This document shows, one piece after another, positions 45,400 to 54,922 of a stretch of DNA of 64,000 nt (position 1 is the first letter of the stretch; each line of letters opens with the position of its first letter). A model generated the notes under the pieces. It saw only the letters and a list, made by a program, of their open reading frames with translations. It did not search any database and was not told the DNA's origin. This DNA is from an unicellular cyanobacterium SU2. GTDB lineage: Bacteria; Cyanobacteriota; Cyanobacteriia; Cyanobacteriales; Microcystaceae. A program made the position numbers and the translations under genes. The stretch covers positions 1 through 64,000 of the forward strand of contig NEED01000009.1 of the NCBI GenBank assembly GCA_002110465.1. Reading direction: 5' to 3'.

Positions 45400-45750
45400 A
45401 TGCCTCAAAATTCACCCATTCCCCAGATTACCGTTAAAGAACTAGCTGACCGACTCGCTCAAGCTGACGATCAATTACAATTAATAGATGTGCGTGAACC
45501 CCATGAAGTGGCGATCGCTCATATCGAAGGCTTCACGGTGCTTTCTTTAAGTGAATTTGAGCAGTGGTCAGGTAAAATATCAACAGACTTTGATCCCCAT
45601 GCAGAAACCTTAGTCATTTGTCACCATGGTATGCGTTCGGCTCAAATGTGCCAATGGTTACTGAATAATGGGTTTACTAATGTTAAGAATATTATCGGTG
45701 GCATTGATGCTTATGCTCTCCATGTTGATCCAACCATCCCTCATTACTAA
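45400..45750 (+). CDS. Rhodanese-like domain protein
   Basis: This 116-residue single rhodanese domain reads LIDVREPHEVAIAHIEG, then TLVICHHGMRSAQMCQWLL. The Cys of CHHGMRS is the sulfur-carrying residue. The loop size fits a sulfur transferase rather than a phosphatase. The sulfur donor and acceptor are unknown. It starts at ATG 45400 with AGAAGGATG nearby; the gene stands alone upstream of hrcA. Confidence 0.9.
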   Translation: MPQNSPIPQITVKELADRLAQADDQLQLIDVREPHEVAIAHIEGFTVLSLSEFEQWSGKISTDFDPHAETLVICHHGMRSAQMCQWLLNNGFTNVKNIIGGIDAYALHVDPTIPHY

Positions 45751-45910
45751 TACTTTTTTGTAATGACAATGATCTCACTACTTTAGACTGATTCTTTCTT
45801 TAACGCTGTTATCTTAACGAAAGCCAACCTTTTAATAATAGCCCTTGTTATCTTAACTTCTAATGCTTGATTAATATGAATTTTTCAATAAAATTTTAAT
45901 TTCTATCACT

Positions 45911-46996
45911 ATGACTGTTAAATCTACTTTAACTAAACGTTATCAAAATATTCTGCGGGCGACCATTCAACATTATATTGCTACGGCTGAACCAGTGGGA
46001 TCAAAAACTTTAGTTCAAGAGTATGATTTTAGTGTAAGCTCCGCTACGATTAGAAATGCTTTAGGAAAATTAGAAAAGGCAGGTTTTCTCTATCAACCTC
46101 ACACTTCTGCTGGTCGAATTCCTTCTGACTGTGGTTATCGAATCTATGTTGATAATTTAATTACTCCTGATGACCGCATTGGACAAAAAATTGCCAAATA
46201 TTTAACCGAAAAACTTTATAAAGAAACCTTTAACTTTGAGATGCTGCTACAAAAAGCAACTCAGATTTTAGCCAATTTTAGTGGTTATATTGCCCTAATT
46301 ACCCTTCCCCAAAGTTCACCAAATCAATTACGTTATTTACAGTTAATCCCCGCGTCGTCCAAACAAGTCATTTTAATTATCGTTACTGATAGTTATCAAA
46401 CCCAATCAATTTTAATTGATCTTCCCGAATCAGTTCTTAATGATGAGCCTAATGATGAAGAATGGTTAGCCCAGGAACTGCAAATTATTTCTAATTTTTT
46501 AAATAGCCATTTAAAAGGAAAAACCTTATTAGATATGGTTACGCTAAACTGGCGTAAAATTGATAAGCAATTTATCCACTACACCGATTTTTTGAAAACG
46601 TTATTACAACAACTATCAGATTATTTGAAATCATCTATTTCAACTCCAATTATGATGCACGGTCTGTCTGAAGTTTTGCATCAACCAGAATTTTCTCAAT
46701 TACAGCAAGTACAAACCCTACTCCATTTATTAGAAGAACAACAGGATAAACTTTTACCACTAATCTTTGAAGTTCCTGCAATTGAACCCCTAACGACTAA
46801 ACGAGTTACTGTCAGGATTGGTTCAGAAAATCCCTTAGAATCAATGCGTCCTTGCACCCTAATTTCTGCCACCTATAGACAAGGAAATATCCCCGTAGGA
46901 AGTGTAGGGGTGATAGGTCCTACTCGCATGGTTTATGAGAATACAATTCCCCTAGTAGAATCAACAGCAAACTATCTATCTGAAGCCCTAAGTTGA
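45911..46996 (+). CDS. hrcA: Heat-inducible transcriptional repressor HrcA
   Basis: This 361-residue repressor has an N-terminal winged helix (KRYQNILRATIQHYIATAEPVGSKTL), followed by SSATIRNALGKLEKAGFLYQPHTSAGRIPSD. The HrcA-specific domain extends to the C-terminus and ends SVGVIGPTRMVYENTIPLVE. HrcA binds CIRCE inverted repeats at chaperonin genes. No CIRCE element was seen at this gene or in the window by eye, so autoregulation cannot be claimed. It starts at ATG 45911. Confidence 0.96.
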   Translation: MTVKSTLTKRYQNILRATIQHYIATAEPVGSKTLVQEYDFSVSSATIRNALGKLEKAGFLYQPHTSAGRIPSDCGYRIYVDNLITPDDRIGQKIAKYLTEKLYKETFNFEMLLQKATQILANFSGYIALITLPQSSPNQLRYLQLIPASSKQVILIIVTDSYQTQSILIDLPESVLNDEPNDEEWLAQELQIISNFLNSHLKGKTLLDMVTLNWRKIDKQFIHYTDFLKTLLQQLSDYLKSSISTPIMMHGLSEVLHQPEFSQLQQVQTLLHLLEEQQDKLLPLIFEVPAIEPLTTKRVTVRIGSENPLESMRPCTLISATYRQGNIPVGSVGVIGPTRMVYENTIPLVESTANYLSEALS

Positions 46997-46999
46997 CGA

Positions 47000-47293
47000 T
47001 TATAACCAAGTAGAAACCGAGCGTAAAACGGTGGGAATAGAGATATCTTCAGTAAACTCTAAGATAGTCTCCGAATAACCTAAATAACCCGATTGAGCAA
47101 AAGCTAGTAACATCCGACATAAAGCAACCCAAACCTCAGCGTCGAATTCCCAATCGCAACCTTTTCGAGAATAACAAGAAATAGATTTTAATGCCCAAAA
47201 ATAACTATTGCGAACTATTGAGCCTCCCTTTTTATAAGGAGGTAGATCTTCTTGATCAATAAAAAGAATATTATCTTTTAAATAAGCTCTCAT
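47000..47293 (-). CDS. Hypothetical protein
   Basis: This 97-residue protein is not recognised. It contains LFIDQEDLPPYKKGGSIV, four Cys across the protein and a hydrophobic ALCRMLLAFAQSGYLG. Its stop codon lies 3 bp from the end of hrcA, on the opposite strand. The start at ATG 47293 is not backed by a clear ribosome site. It could be an open frame without function. Confidence 0.5.
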   Translation of the reverse strand: MRAYLKDNILFIDQEDLPPYKKGGSIVRNSYFWALKSISCYSRKGCDWEFDAEVWVALCRMLLAFAQSGYLGYSETILEFTEDISIPTVLRSVSTWL

Positions 47294-47421
47294 AATTTAT
47301 AGTTAATGGTTAATATAACTTAAATTGAATGTTGATAATGGTAGTTGAGCAAAAGGGGAAAAATTAGTTAAAATTGAAGATAAGTAAGAAGTTGCTTGAC
47401 GATTAACCATATCAAATTTCT

Positions 47422-47985
47422 ATGACTGCTGTAATTTCTGTCGCAAAAGAAAAGTTAGAAAATCCCCCCTTAGACCTTCACTATCTAGGCGATCGCGTTT
47501 TACGTCAACCCGCCAAACGTATTACAAAAGTAGATGACTCGGTACGCAAGCTGGCCAAAGAAATGCTGCAAACCATGTATAGTTCTAATGGAATTGGTTT
47601 AGCCGCTCCTCAAGTAGGTGTTAATAAGCAATTAATTGTGGTAGACTGCGATCCCAATGATCCAGCCAACCAACCGATGATCCTCATCAACCCGAAAATT
47701 GTCCGTGTTTCTAAAGAATTATCTGTGGTTGAAGAAGGATGTCTGAGTATTCCTGGGGTTTATTTAGATGTCACTCGTCCAGAAGTGATCGAAGTGTCCT
47801 TTAAAGATGAACAAGGAAAACCCCGCAAGCTGCAAGTAACGGATTTATTAGCGCGGGTCATTCAACACGAAATGGATCACCTCAATGGGGTGATGTTTGT
47901 TGATCGGGTTGATAATGGTTTAGCCTTAACCGAAGCCTTACAAAAAAATGGATTTTCCGCACAAGCAGTTAAACCGATAAAATAA
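47422..47985 (+). CDS. def: Peptide deformylase
   Basis: This 187-residue metalloenzyme removes the N-terminal formyl group from new proteins. All three signature motifs are present: GIGLAAPQVG, EEGCLSIPG (Cys metal ligand) and VIQHEMDHLNG (HExxH with the two His ligands and catalytic Glu). An N-terminal extension of about 15 residues is common in type 1B. It starts at ATG 47422, followed after 36 bp by a small membrane gene. Confidence 0.97.
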   Translation: MTAVISVAKEKLENPPLDLHYLGDRVLRQPAKRITKVDDSVRKLAKEMLQTMYSSNGIGLAAPQVGVNKQLIVVDCDPNDPANQPMILINPKIVRVSKELSVVEEGCLSIPGVYLDVTRPEVIEVSFKDEQGKPRKLQVTDLLARVIQHEMDHLNGVMFVDRVDNGLALTEALQKNGFSAQAVKPIK

Positions 47986-48021
47986 TTGAATTGAGTCTTT
48001 GACTAACTAGGAGTAATATTT

Positions 48022-48219
48022 GTGACCCCTAAAAGTGGCGTATTATTATTAGGGTCGTGTATCACCGCGATCGCAAGTGTCGGTTCTATATTTGAACTGT
48101 CTTCGGGAAATCCCGAATTAGGTCAAATGGTTACTAGCATTATTTTAGGGATTAGTATTCCCTTAACTGCTTTGCTTTTTTGGGTTGCCGTACAAGATAC
48201 CAGGGCTAATATAAAGTAA
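48022..48219 (+). CDS. Small membrane protein
   Basis: This 65-residue protein starts with GTG at 48022 (TAGGAG lies about 8 bases upstream). It has two hydrophobic stretches (residues 6-24 and 37-58) linked by a short polar piece. It is not recognised. It lies behind def on the same strand and may be co-transcribed. A possible stem-loop (TTCCCCC / GGGGGAA, 48242-48272) lies behind it. Confidence 0.6.
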   Translation: MTPKSGVLLLGSCITAIASVGSIFELSSGNPELGQMVTSIILGISIPLTALLFWVAVQDTRANIK

Positions 48220-48241
48220 AAGCTTTCGTAGAAATTAAAAT

Positions 48242-48272
48242 TTCCCCCACGACAGGAGATATCGAGGGGGAA
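48242..48272. terminator. Possible stem-loop between def operon and clpP
   Basis: A 7-bp stem (TTCCCCC / GGGGGAA) surrounds a 17-base loop between two converging transcription units. It has no pronounced T run, so it is only a candidate terminator. Confidence 0.35.
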
Positions 48273-48300
48273 TTAAATCATGGACAAGGTCACCAATTAA

Positions 48301-48900
48301 CTAAACTGTACGTTCTTCAATCACCTTATCAATCAGACCGTATTCTTGAGCTTCTTCTGCTGACATATAGTAATCGCGATCGGTATCTTTCTCTATTTTC
48401 TCAAGAGTTTGATGGGTTTGATCGGCCAAAATTTGGTTAAGTTGATGGCGAATTCGTAGGATTTCGTTAGCTTCAATTTCAATATCACTAGCTTGCCGCC
48501 GTCCGGTTCCCCCCATCGGTTGGTGTATCATAATACGAGCATGGGGAAGGGCCAGACGTTTCCCTGGAGTTCCAGAGGCTAATAAAAACGCTCCCATTGA
48601 AGCAGCTAAGCCAACACAAATTGTAATCACATCAGATTTAATGTATTGCATTGTGTCGTAAATAGCCATCCCTGCGGTAACTGATCCCCCTGGGGAGTTG
48701 ATATACAAATAAATAGGCTTACCAGGATCTTCTGAATCAAGGTATAACAAAAAAGCGACGATGCGATTCGCTAAACCATCGGTTACTTCTTGACCGAGAA
48801 AAATAATTCTTTCCTGACTTAAACGGGTGTAAATATCAATCCACCGTTCATATTGACTACCAGGAAGGCGATATGGAACACTAGGAACACCAAGAGGCAT
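48301..48900 (-). CDS. clpP: ATP-dependent Clp protease subunit ClpP (ClpP3-like)
   Basis: This 199-residue serine protease subunit has the catalytic Ser in [14 protein letters not shown] (near 98), His in IMIHQPMGG (near 123) and Asp in DTDRDYYMS (near 172). It degrades substrates fed by a Clp ATPase. It follows clpR directly (38 bp), the arrangement of the cyanobacterial clpR-clpP3 pair, so the two subunits likely build a mixed ring. No clpX gene is here. Confidence 0.93.
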   Translation of the reverse strand: MPLGVPSVPYRLPGSQYERWIDIYTRLSQERIIFLGQEVTDGLANRIVAFLLYLDSEDPGKPIYLYINSPGGSVTAGMAIYDTMQYIKSDVITICVGLAASMGAFLLASGTPGKRLALPHARIMIHQPMGGTGRRQASDIEIEANEILRIRHQLNQILADQTHQTLEKIEKDTDRDYYMSAEEAQEYGLIDKVIEERTV

Positions 48901-48938
48901 AAGCGATTAATTCAAAGGTAAAGGTTAACAACAATTCC

Positions 48939-49652
48939 CTAAACAGGAGCGACAGCTTTCGGTAATTCTTTGGTACTTTCTAACACCCGATCAATTAAAC
49001 CGTATTCTTTAGCTGCTTCAGGAGTTAAATAAAAGGTGCGATCAGTATCTTTGGCAATTTTTTCTGTAGGCTGTCCGGTGTTTTTAGAAAAGATTTCTAA
49101 CATCGTACGTTTGTTAGATAGCACTTCTTTGGCGCGAATTTGGATATCCGTCGCTTGACCTCTAGCTCCTGATCGGTTTTGATTAAGGACAATAGTAGCA
49201 TGGGGAAGACTCGCCCGACAGCCTTTGGTTCCTGCTGAGAGGATCATAGCTGCTGTTCCCATCGCCTGACCAATACAAATGGTGTGAATGGGAGGCTTAA
49301 CATAATTCATGGTATCGCAAATAGCAAAGGCTTCGGTTTCAAAGCCAATAGCATCTCCGGTATACCAGGAAGTCCCTGTAGAGTTAATGTAAAAGTAAAT
49401 GGGTTTGTCTGGATCATCGAATTGTAAATACAACAGTTGGGCGATAATCAATTGAGTGACATCAATTCCCACTTGCTGTTTAACGTCATCGGAAGAAAAT
49501 AGGGGCATTCCCAAATAGATAATGCGTTCTTTGAGCATTAAAGATTCTAAATCTGGGGGCGGCGTTCGGAAATTAGTGTCTCCGTAATAAGCAGATTGAA
49601 CGGCTTTGATCTCCATGAGTTGGTTATTCGTTTTATACGTTGATAGTCCCAT
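48939..49652 (-). CDS. clpR: ClpR, non-catalytic Clp subunit
   Basis: This 237-residue ClpP paralog lacks the catalytic residues. The Ser position reads GQAMGTAAMILSAG (Gly instead of Ser), and the His position reads TIVLNQNRSG (Asn). The Asp (DTDRTFYLT) remains. This is the defining trait of ClpR, which assembles with ClpP3 in cyanobacterial and chloroplast Clp proteases. The N-terminal extension (residues 1-35) is longer than in ClpP. It starts at ATG 49652. Confidence 0.92.
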   Translation of the reverse strand: MGLSTYKTNNQLMEIKAVQSAYYGDTNFRTPPPDLESLMLKERIIYLGMPLFSSDDVKQQVGIDVTQLIIAQLLYLQFDDPDKPIYFYINSTGTSWYTGDAIGFETEAFAICDTMNYVKPPIHTICIGQAMGTAAMILSAGTKGCRASLPHATIVLNQNRSGARGQATDIQIRAKEVLSNKRTMLEIFSKNTGQPTEKIAKDTDRTFYLTPEAAKEYGLIDRVLESTKELPKAVAPV

Positions 49653-50144
49653 TTAGTTGGGATATATAGCACTACGCATGAGTATTAAGAGGCCGCTAAC
49701 AACAACAAACTTGTCTATGCAAGCCTTTTGCCTTGTGCGTAGCAGTATGGCTTTCGCCTTTGATTCTAACTTACTTCAGGGGGAGAGGGGGAGAGGGGCA
49801 GATAGGGAGATGGGGTGAAAGTTGCGCTATTTTTTCTCCAACAGTTTAACCCTTTTTATAAAAAATTGTTGAAAAAATTCTCGGAAAAATTGCTTGAAAT
49901 GTAACAAGTTTTACGGAATAATCTAAGTAAGAGATTTAGTTGATTATGTTATTTTATGTTAATTAGTTTTTCGTAAAATATCATAGTTAAACAAAATATT
50001 TTTTTATGTTGAATACTATTAAAAAACAACAATTATTTGCTCAAAAATTGGAAGGTAATCTTAAGAAGATTATAAAAAAAGAAAATCCTCAATTATGCTG
50101 AGAGTAGAAGGTTAGACACTCATCCTATCTGAGAGAATTACACA
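49653..50144. other. Intergenic region, 490 bp
   Basis: It holds a possible small inverted-repeat element (49665-49750) and a 31-codon ORF (50006-50101, MLNTIKKQQLFAQ) without a clear ribosome site. The latter is too short and AT-rich to support. A GGGGGAGAGGGGGAGAGGGG purine tract occurs at about 49779-49798. The right end should hold the promoter of the next gene. Confidence 0.35.
49665..49750. mobile_element. Possible small MITE-like element
   Basis: TATAGCACTACGCAT on the left is mirrored by GTGCGTAGCAGTATGG on the right. That is an imperfect inverted repeat with about 10 of 13 matches. The left end resembles the end of another element near 61469 (CTATAGGACTACGCA). The two locations sharing the end motif suggest a small non-autonomous element of about 86 bp. 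Confidence 0.3.
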
Positions 50145-50657
50145 ATGAATTATATATCTCGGCTATTTTTAGGAACTAGCGTCGTGCTAGGAAGTTTATT
50201 GGCTGCTTCAACTGATGTTCAGTCTATTAATTTATATAATGACTATGACGAAGAGGCATTAACCCAATTAACTGACGGAGAAGTTTTAGCTAAAACCGAA
50301 GGGTTTAGTCCCGACACATACGAAGTCATCAGAATTTCTCCCAGACGGCAAACTAAAAAAGCAAAAACCAAAGATTTTGTTTCCCCTGGAGAATATGCGA
50401 TTTTCATGGGATGCGATCAAGAATGTAGCGGTGTTAAAATCACTGTCAAAGATGCCTCTGGTGAAAAATTAGCATCTGCTAAGGGGGCTGAATCTGCTCA
50501 TGTCATGGTAACCGAGGTTATGTCTGGCGCACAACCTTACCAAATTGAAATGGAAGCTAAGTGTAATACTGGTGGAAAACATAGTAAGGTTAAACTCAAA
50601 GAAAGAGCAGTAGAAGGTTGCTATTCCTATTCAAGCATTTGGAGAAAGTCAAAATAA
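50145..50657 (+). CDS. Secreted hypothetical protein
   Basis: This 170-residue protein has a signal peptide (residues 1-27, cleavage near TDVQS). The mature part is charged, with RISPRRQTKKAKTKDF in the middle and paired Cys (MGCDQECSG, and EAKCN and EGCYS near the end) likely to form disulfides outside the cytoplasm. I do not recognise the family. It starts at ATG 50145. Confidence 0.6.
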   Translation: MNYISRLFLGTSVVLGSLLAASTDVQSINLYNDYDEEALTQLTDGEVLAKTEGFSPDTYEVIRISPRRQTKKAKTKDFVSPGEYAIFMGCDQECSGVKITVKDASGEKLASAKGAESAHVMVTEVMSGAQPYQIEMEAKCNTGGKHSKVKLKERAVEGCYSYSSIWRKSK

Positions 50658-50800
50658 TTGGATTGATTTACTCTATCTTTTTCCCCTAGCAGCTTAACCG
50701 TTGTCTTGCCCTATGTCTTCAACTATTACGAAGGTGTGGGGTAATTTTTGGGAAACTTGGGTTTAAAATTGATTGAGTTTACCTAAATCAATCTAGCAAC

Positions 50801-51937
50801 ATGAAAAAACAACCGATTAAACCCTTTTATTTTGATATTACTGAAGAAGAAATTGAATCCTTTGCTGAGCAATCCAAAACAATTCTTAAGTCTGGTAGAC
50901 TAATTTTAGGGGAGAATACCGCAGAATTTGAGAAAGCTTTTGCTGAATATGTGGGAACAAAACACGCGATCGCAGTTAATAGTGGTTCTTCAGGATTAGA
51001 AATTCTCTTACGTCTGAAAAAAGCTGAAAACACGACAGTGTTAGTCCCCACCAATACCAATTTTGCTACCGTTGCTGCTGTCCTTCGCGTTGGGGGACAG
51101 GTTCAATACCTAGATATGGACGAAACCACTTTTGCCCCATCCTTACAAATGGTAAAAGAAGCTGTCGAAAAAGGAGCAAGTCCCAACCTGTCGGGGGTGC
51201 TTTGGGTGCATATTGGCGGAGTTATTTCGCCTGAATTCCCGCAAATTGTTGAATATTGTCGTCAAAATGGACTCTTTGTCCTTGAAGATACCGCCCACGC
51301 CCATGGTAGTCAAATTAATGGGGTACAGGCTGGCAATTTAGGGGATGGTTCAGCATTTTCTTTCTTTCCCACCAAAGTAATGACAACCTTTGAAGGGGGG
51401 ATAATTACCCTAAATGATGAGGAAGAAGATTATATTGCGCGATCGCTACGAAACCAAGGAAAACGGGGAATGGACTTTGGAGGGTTACATACCGACTTTG
51501 GGAATAGTACCCGCATGACAGAAATTCACGCCGTGTTAGGGCGAATTCACCTAGCTAAGTTACCCCAAATGTTAGCCAGACGGCAAAAATGTTATCAGTT
51601 AATTACGGCATCTTTACGAGAAGCAGGACTCAGTTTTGTTTCGACAGATCACATGGATAATGCCAGTCAATATAAATTAATTGTTCATGTTCCCGAAGGA
51701 AAGACCGCAAAAGAAATTAAGTCCGCGTTAGCAGAAGAAGACATCTTTTTAGGAGGGACAGTTTACGAAATTCCTTGTCATCAACAACCGGTTTTTCAGG
51801 GAGTTTGTCAAGGACAGAATTTTCCTCGCGCTGAATATTGGTGTCCTAATCATATTTGTCCTCCTTTAACGTCAGGAATGACCGACGAAGAGGCTAAAAT
51901 GGTGGGAGAAGCGTTAGTCAGACATTTAACTCACTAA
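50801..51937 (+). CDS. DegT/DnrJ/EryC1/StrS-type sugar aminotransferase
   Basis: This 378-residue PLP enzyme of the sugar aminotransferase family begins with HAIAVNSGSSGLEILLRL (phosphate-binding). LEDTAHAHGS and FSFFPTKVMTTFEGG (the PLP Lys near residue 193) follow. It likely aminates a nucleotide sugar for cell-surface polysaccharide. No other sugar-modifying genes are next to it. It starts at ATG 50801, with an A-rich leader. Confidence 0.9.
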   Translation: MKKQPIKPFYFDITEEEIESFAEQSKTILKSGRLILGENTAEFEKAFAEYVGTKHAIAVNSGSSGLEILLRLKKAENTTVLVPTNTNFATVAAVLRVGGQVQYLDMDETTFAPSLQMVKEAVEKGASPNLSGVLWVHIGGVISPEFPQIVEYCRQNGLFVLEDTAHAHGSQINGVQAGNLGDGSAFSFFPTKVMTTFEGGIITLNDEEEDYIARSLRNQGKRGMDFGGLHTDFGNSTRMTEIHAVLGRIHLAKLPQMLARRQKCYQLITASLREAGLSFVSTDHMDNASQYKLIVHVPEGKTAKEIKSALAEEDIFLGGTVYEIPCHQQPVFQGVCQGQNFPRAEYWCPNHICPPLTSGMTDEEAKMVGEALVRHLTH

Positions 51938-52101
51938 GTAAAGTATTAAATCTTATCTGTAGGATGGGTTGGGTGAGCATTAATGATTAAATTAACTCTT
52001 TAATTCTTAAATCCCCGTAACCCACCTATAGCGACTTTTAAAAATTTCTTTGAAGATCTACTAGGATATCATGGGGCTAAAGCCCTGTATAACTTAATTA
52101 T

Positions 52102-52932
52102 TTATAGCCAACCTCTTAAGCCATAAATAATCATCCCAATATATTCTTTGATAGCCATCGTTGTTCTAGACAGACGATAACTATCAGGTAATATCCCTAA
52201 GATAAACCCTTCTAAACTTTCTTGATCCTTACTTTCATCTTTGTCAGTCACAAAATAATCTGTCGGTGCTGCTATCACATTAACGCCCAATTTTTCAAAA
52301 ATCAAACAAGCTCTTGGCATATGAAAAGCAGAAGTTACTAACAATACTTTTTCAATATTTAATTGCTCTAAAATCTCTTTAACATTAACAGCGTTTTGAT
52401 AGGTATTGAGAGAATTAGGTTCTTGAATAATCACTGACTTAGGAACTCCCAACATCTCTAATAATTCTGCCATATCTTCAGATTCAGGACGACTATTCCC
52501 TGACCAAGAAATTCGACCCCCCGATACAATAATAATGGGAGCCTTGTTTTCTCGATAAAGTTGGGCCGCGTAAAAAAGGCGATCGCCATGTTCATTCACT
52601 TCTACCATGGGACGAGGTGGAACAGGAGAATAAGTCGCGCCTCCTAGCACAACAATTGCATCTGTATTAGGTATAATTGTAGGAGCTAATCGTTTGCTTT
52701 CTAGAGATTTAATTAAGGAAGAACTCACCCAAGTATTACTAGAAATTAGTAAAATCACTAAAGCTAAACTTATTGGAAACGGAGTCCAGTTAGGATGTTT
52801 CCAAAACAAAATAAGTGCAATAATCAACAGGAAACAAGAGAATCCTAAAGGATAAATAAAAAGGGGTAAAACTTTAGATAAAAATATAAAATTCATAAGA
52901 GCTAATGAACTTAATTTTGTTGGATTAATCAA
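52102..52932 (-). CDS. YdcF/ElyC-type (DUF218) membrane protein
   Basis: This 276-residue protein has three hydrophobic segments near the N-terminus (about 10-75) and then the DUF218 domain: NTDAIVVLGGATY, APIIIVSGGRIS, EPNSLNTYQNAVNV and VLLVTSAFHMPRA. Bacterial relatives ElyC and SanA affect envelope integrity and peptidoglycan precursor handling. The catalytic chemistry is unresolved. It starts at ATG 52932. Confidence 0.85.
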   Translation of the reverse strand: MINPTKLSSLALMNFIFLSKVLPLFIYPLGFSCFLLIIALILFWKHPNWTPFPISLALVILLISSNTWVSSSLIKSLESKRLAPTIIPNTDAIVVLGGATYSPVPPRPMVEVNEHGDRLFYAAQLYRENKAPIIIVSGGRISWSGNSRPESEDMAELLEMLGVPKSVIIQEPNSLNTYQNAVNVKEILEQLNIEKVLLVTSAFHMPRACLIFEKLGVNVIAAPTDYFVTDKDESKDQESLEGFILGILPDSYRLSRTTMAIKEYIGMIIYGLRGWL

Positions 52933-53042
52933 TAATCTTTTAACTCACTTAAATATTCAACTCTACCAAAAAATTTTAAATTTTATTGAAACTAGGAACC
53001 AAGGCATGATTTTTTAACATTCTGATTTACCTGTACATCAAT

Positions 53043-53741
53043 TTAATGATATAAATAAGTTAAATAAAAAGCAATAATTGCACTTCCTAAAGGAACCGTT
53101 AAATTATCAATTCCCCATTTAGAAAAAGCTTCTAATACTGTAACTAAAAAGGCAACTATTAGAGAAACTATTACTATTAAATCAATCGATTCTCCTGTAA
53201 CAAAAAGAATAATACTGGTTATTAAAAATCCTACCCCCATCATCGTTAATGAACCTTCCCAACTTTTTTTAACCCCCCAAATTTGGTAGGAATGTTGACC
53301 GAAATTTTGACCAATAATAGCTGCCATTCCATCTCCCCAAGCCATCACTAAAATACCAATTGCTGTATATTGAGGTTGTGTTGTCCAAAACCAATCCGTT
53401 AAAACACCAATACTTACCGCATAAAAAAATGTTCCTAAGCTTTTTCTTCCCACACTATTAATACTAGGAAGAATTGGGAAAAAATAGGAAATCAATGCAA
53501 TTAAACTCGCAATAAATGATGCACTTATCAACACCCACGAAGGAAGGTTAAACCACCAAGCAATTAAAATAACGTTACCAGAACCGATATGAACGATTTT
53601 TCGAGTAAACTCAGCATCCGTTCCTATTCTGCGGTTGATTCCTTCCGCTAGGCTAATGATAGCCCCTAAATAGATAATAACCAAACTGAGGGGATACCAG
53701 ATAGAAAATAAAGATTCTAAGTTAGGGAGTAATTCAGACAA
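53043..53741 (-). CDS. Phytol kinase-like (dolichol/VTE5 family) CTP-dependent kinase
   Basis: This 232-residue membrane protein has about six helices. It shows FTRKIVHIGSGNVILIAWW (the conserved R-K-x-x-H region), MAWGDGMAAIIGQNFG and VKKSWEGSLTMMGVG. These match the cyanobacterial phytol kinase (Slr1652 type) that recycles chlorophyll-derived phytol to phytyl-phosphate for tocopherol. The family also includes farnesol and dolichol kinases, so the substrate is inferred. It starts at ATG 53741. Confidence 0.85.
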   Translation of the reverse strand: MSELLPNLESLFSIWYPLSLVIIYLGAIISLAEGINRRIGTDAEFTRKIVHIGSGNVILIAWWFNLPSWVLISASFIASLIALISYFFPILPSINSVGRKSLGTFFYAVSIGVLTDWFWTTQPQYTAIGILVMAWGDGMAAIIGQNFGQHSYQIWGVKKSWEGSLTMMGVGFLITSIILFVTGESIDLIVIVSLIVAFLVTVLEAFSKWGIDNLTVPLGSAIIAFYLTYLYH

Positions 53742-54048
53742 AGGAGTGAGGTGAATTCAACAGATTAATTGTAAGATAGTTTGGGTGTAACTTTTTTCAT
53801 TCATTGGCTCAAACTCAGCTTGAGAGAGAACAGGCGATCGCCTAAAAGTCACTATGATACACTTTTCTAAGTAGGTTGGCAAAAATACAGCTAAGTTTCT
53901 GGTAGGTTCCTTTTAGGACTTAAAATCCTTCTTTTATATTGTACATTTCAATGATGCCGATAGATGTAAACAACAAGACTGTTAAAGATACCATCATAAT
54001 CTACCTTCTATAGACTTAGTACATAGAGGGGAGAATAACCAGATTCAA
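53742..54048. other. Intergenic region, nothing assigned
   Basis: About 300 bp between two minus-strand genes, with a HIP1 site near 53834 and no gene or clear hairpin. Confidence 0.4.
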
Positions 54049-54774
54049 TTATGGCATCCATTCAAACATGATACTAATTTGACTATCTTTTTTAACCCGT
54101 GAATTTTGTTTTTCTATTTCAGTCGCTAAGCGAATATTTTTCGTAACTGCATAACCAAAAGAGAGGGTTGTAATTCCGACTTCATCATCTTCTCCTGGGG
54201 AAATAAAACTTTGAGATAATGAGATATCAGATGCACCAGTACGAGATAAAGGAAGAATAAGTTTACCACCAATATTTACTCCATCTTCAGCATAATTATT
54301 TGTGGAAATTGACCGATAACCCACCATCGGAGCAACATTAATATAATTCCCTAGTGGCAATAGATAGTATTGTAAATTTACTCCTCCTGCATCTCTTTTT
54401 CCAAAGGAAGTTTCGTAATCTCCACTAATGGTTAAACCTGTTTTGTCAATAAAAATATCATCAACTCCAATATTAATTCCGCCATCATGTTCAGTAGACG
54501 GAAATTCTGCATATCCTATTCTAATACGAGTCCGAAAACTCGGATCAGTATAAATATCATCTAGAACATTAGGAACTTTTTTTAACCATTTTTTTAATAG
54601 AGGACTATCTTCAATAATTTCTGGGGGTAAATCAATAGTTTTTTCTGTTACTTGATTCTGTTTTAATAAGAATGGTTGACTATGAACCATGTCTCCAGTT
54701 GAAAAAATTAGTAAACTAGGAAAAATCATCAAATAAAATAAATTTAGTTTTAAATAAAATTGTTGATTAAGCAT
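54049..54774 (-). CDS. Exported protein, probable beta-barrel
   Basis: This 241-residue protein has a signal peptide (residues about 10-32, ending DMVHS). The rest alternates short strands with aromatic and Gly residues: FRTRIRIGYAEFPSTEHDGG, GVNLQYYLLPLGNYINVAPMV, SLSQSFISPGEDDEVG. It ends in an aromatic segment (ISIMFEWMP). That pattern suggests an outer-membrane barrel or an autotransporter-like strand set. I do not recognise the family. It starts at ATG 54774. Confidence 0.6.
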   Translation of the reverse strand: MLNQQFYLKLNLFYLMIFPSLLIFSTGDMVHSQPFLLKQNQVTEKTIDLPPEIIEDSPLLKKWLKKVPNVLDDIYTDPSFRTRIRIGYAEFPSTEHDGGINIGVDDIFIDKTGLTISGDYETSFGKRDAGGVNLQYYLLPLGNYINVAPMVGYRSISTNNYAEDGVNIGGKLILPLSRTGASDISLSQSFISPGEDDEVGITTLSFGYAVTKNIRLATEIEKQNSRVKKDSQISIMFEWMP

Positions 54775-54922
54775 TTTGCCAAAAAATGAGACATCCTAGG
54801 TCAGTATTATACTATTTTTATGAAATTATAGGAGTTTTATTCAATAGTTCTCAGAACTTTCTTTATTGTTTGGTCTCTTGCTTCAATCTTTGATACACTA
54901 CAGTTAAGCGACTGATTAAACC

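Noticed and set aside
45750-45910. CIRCE operator upstream of hrcA
   Set aside because: No TTAGCACTC-N9-GAGTGCTAA or close variant was found by eye.
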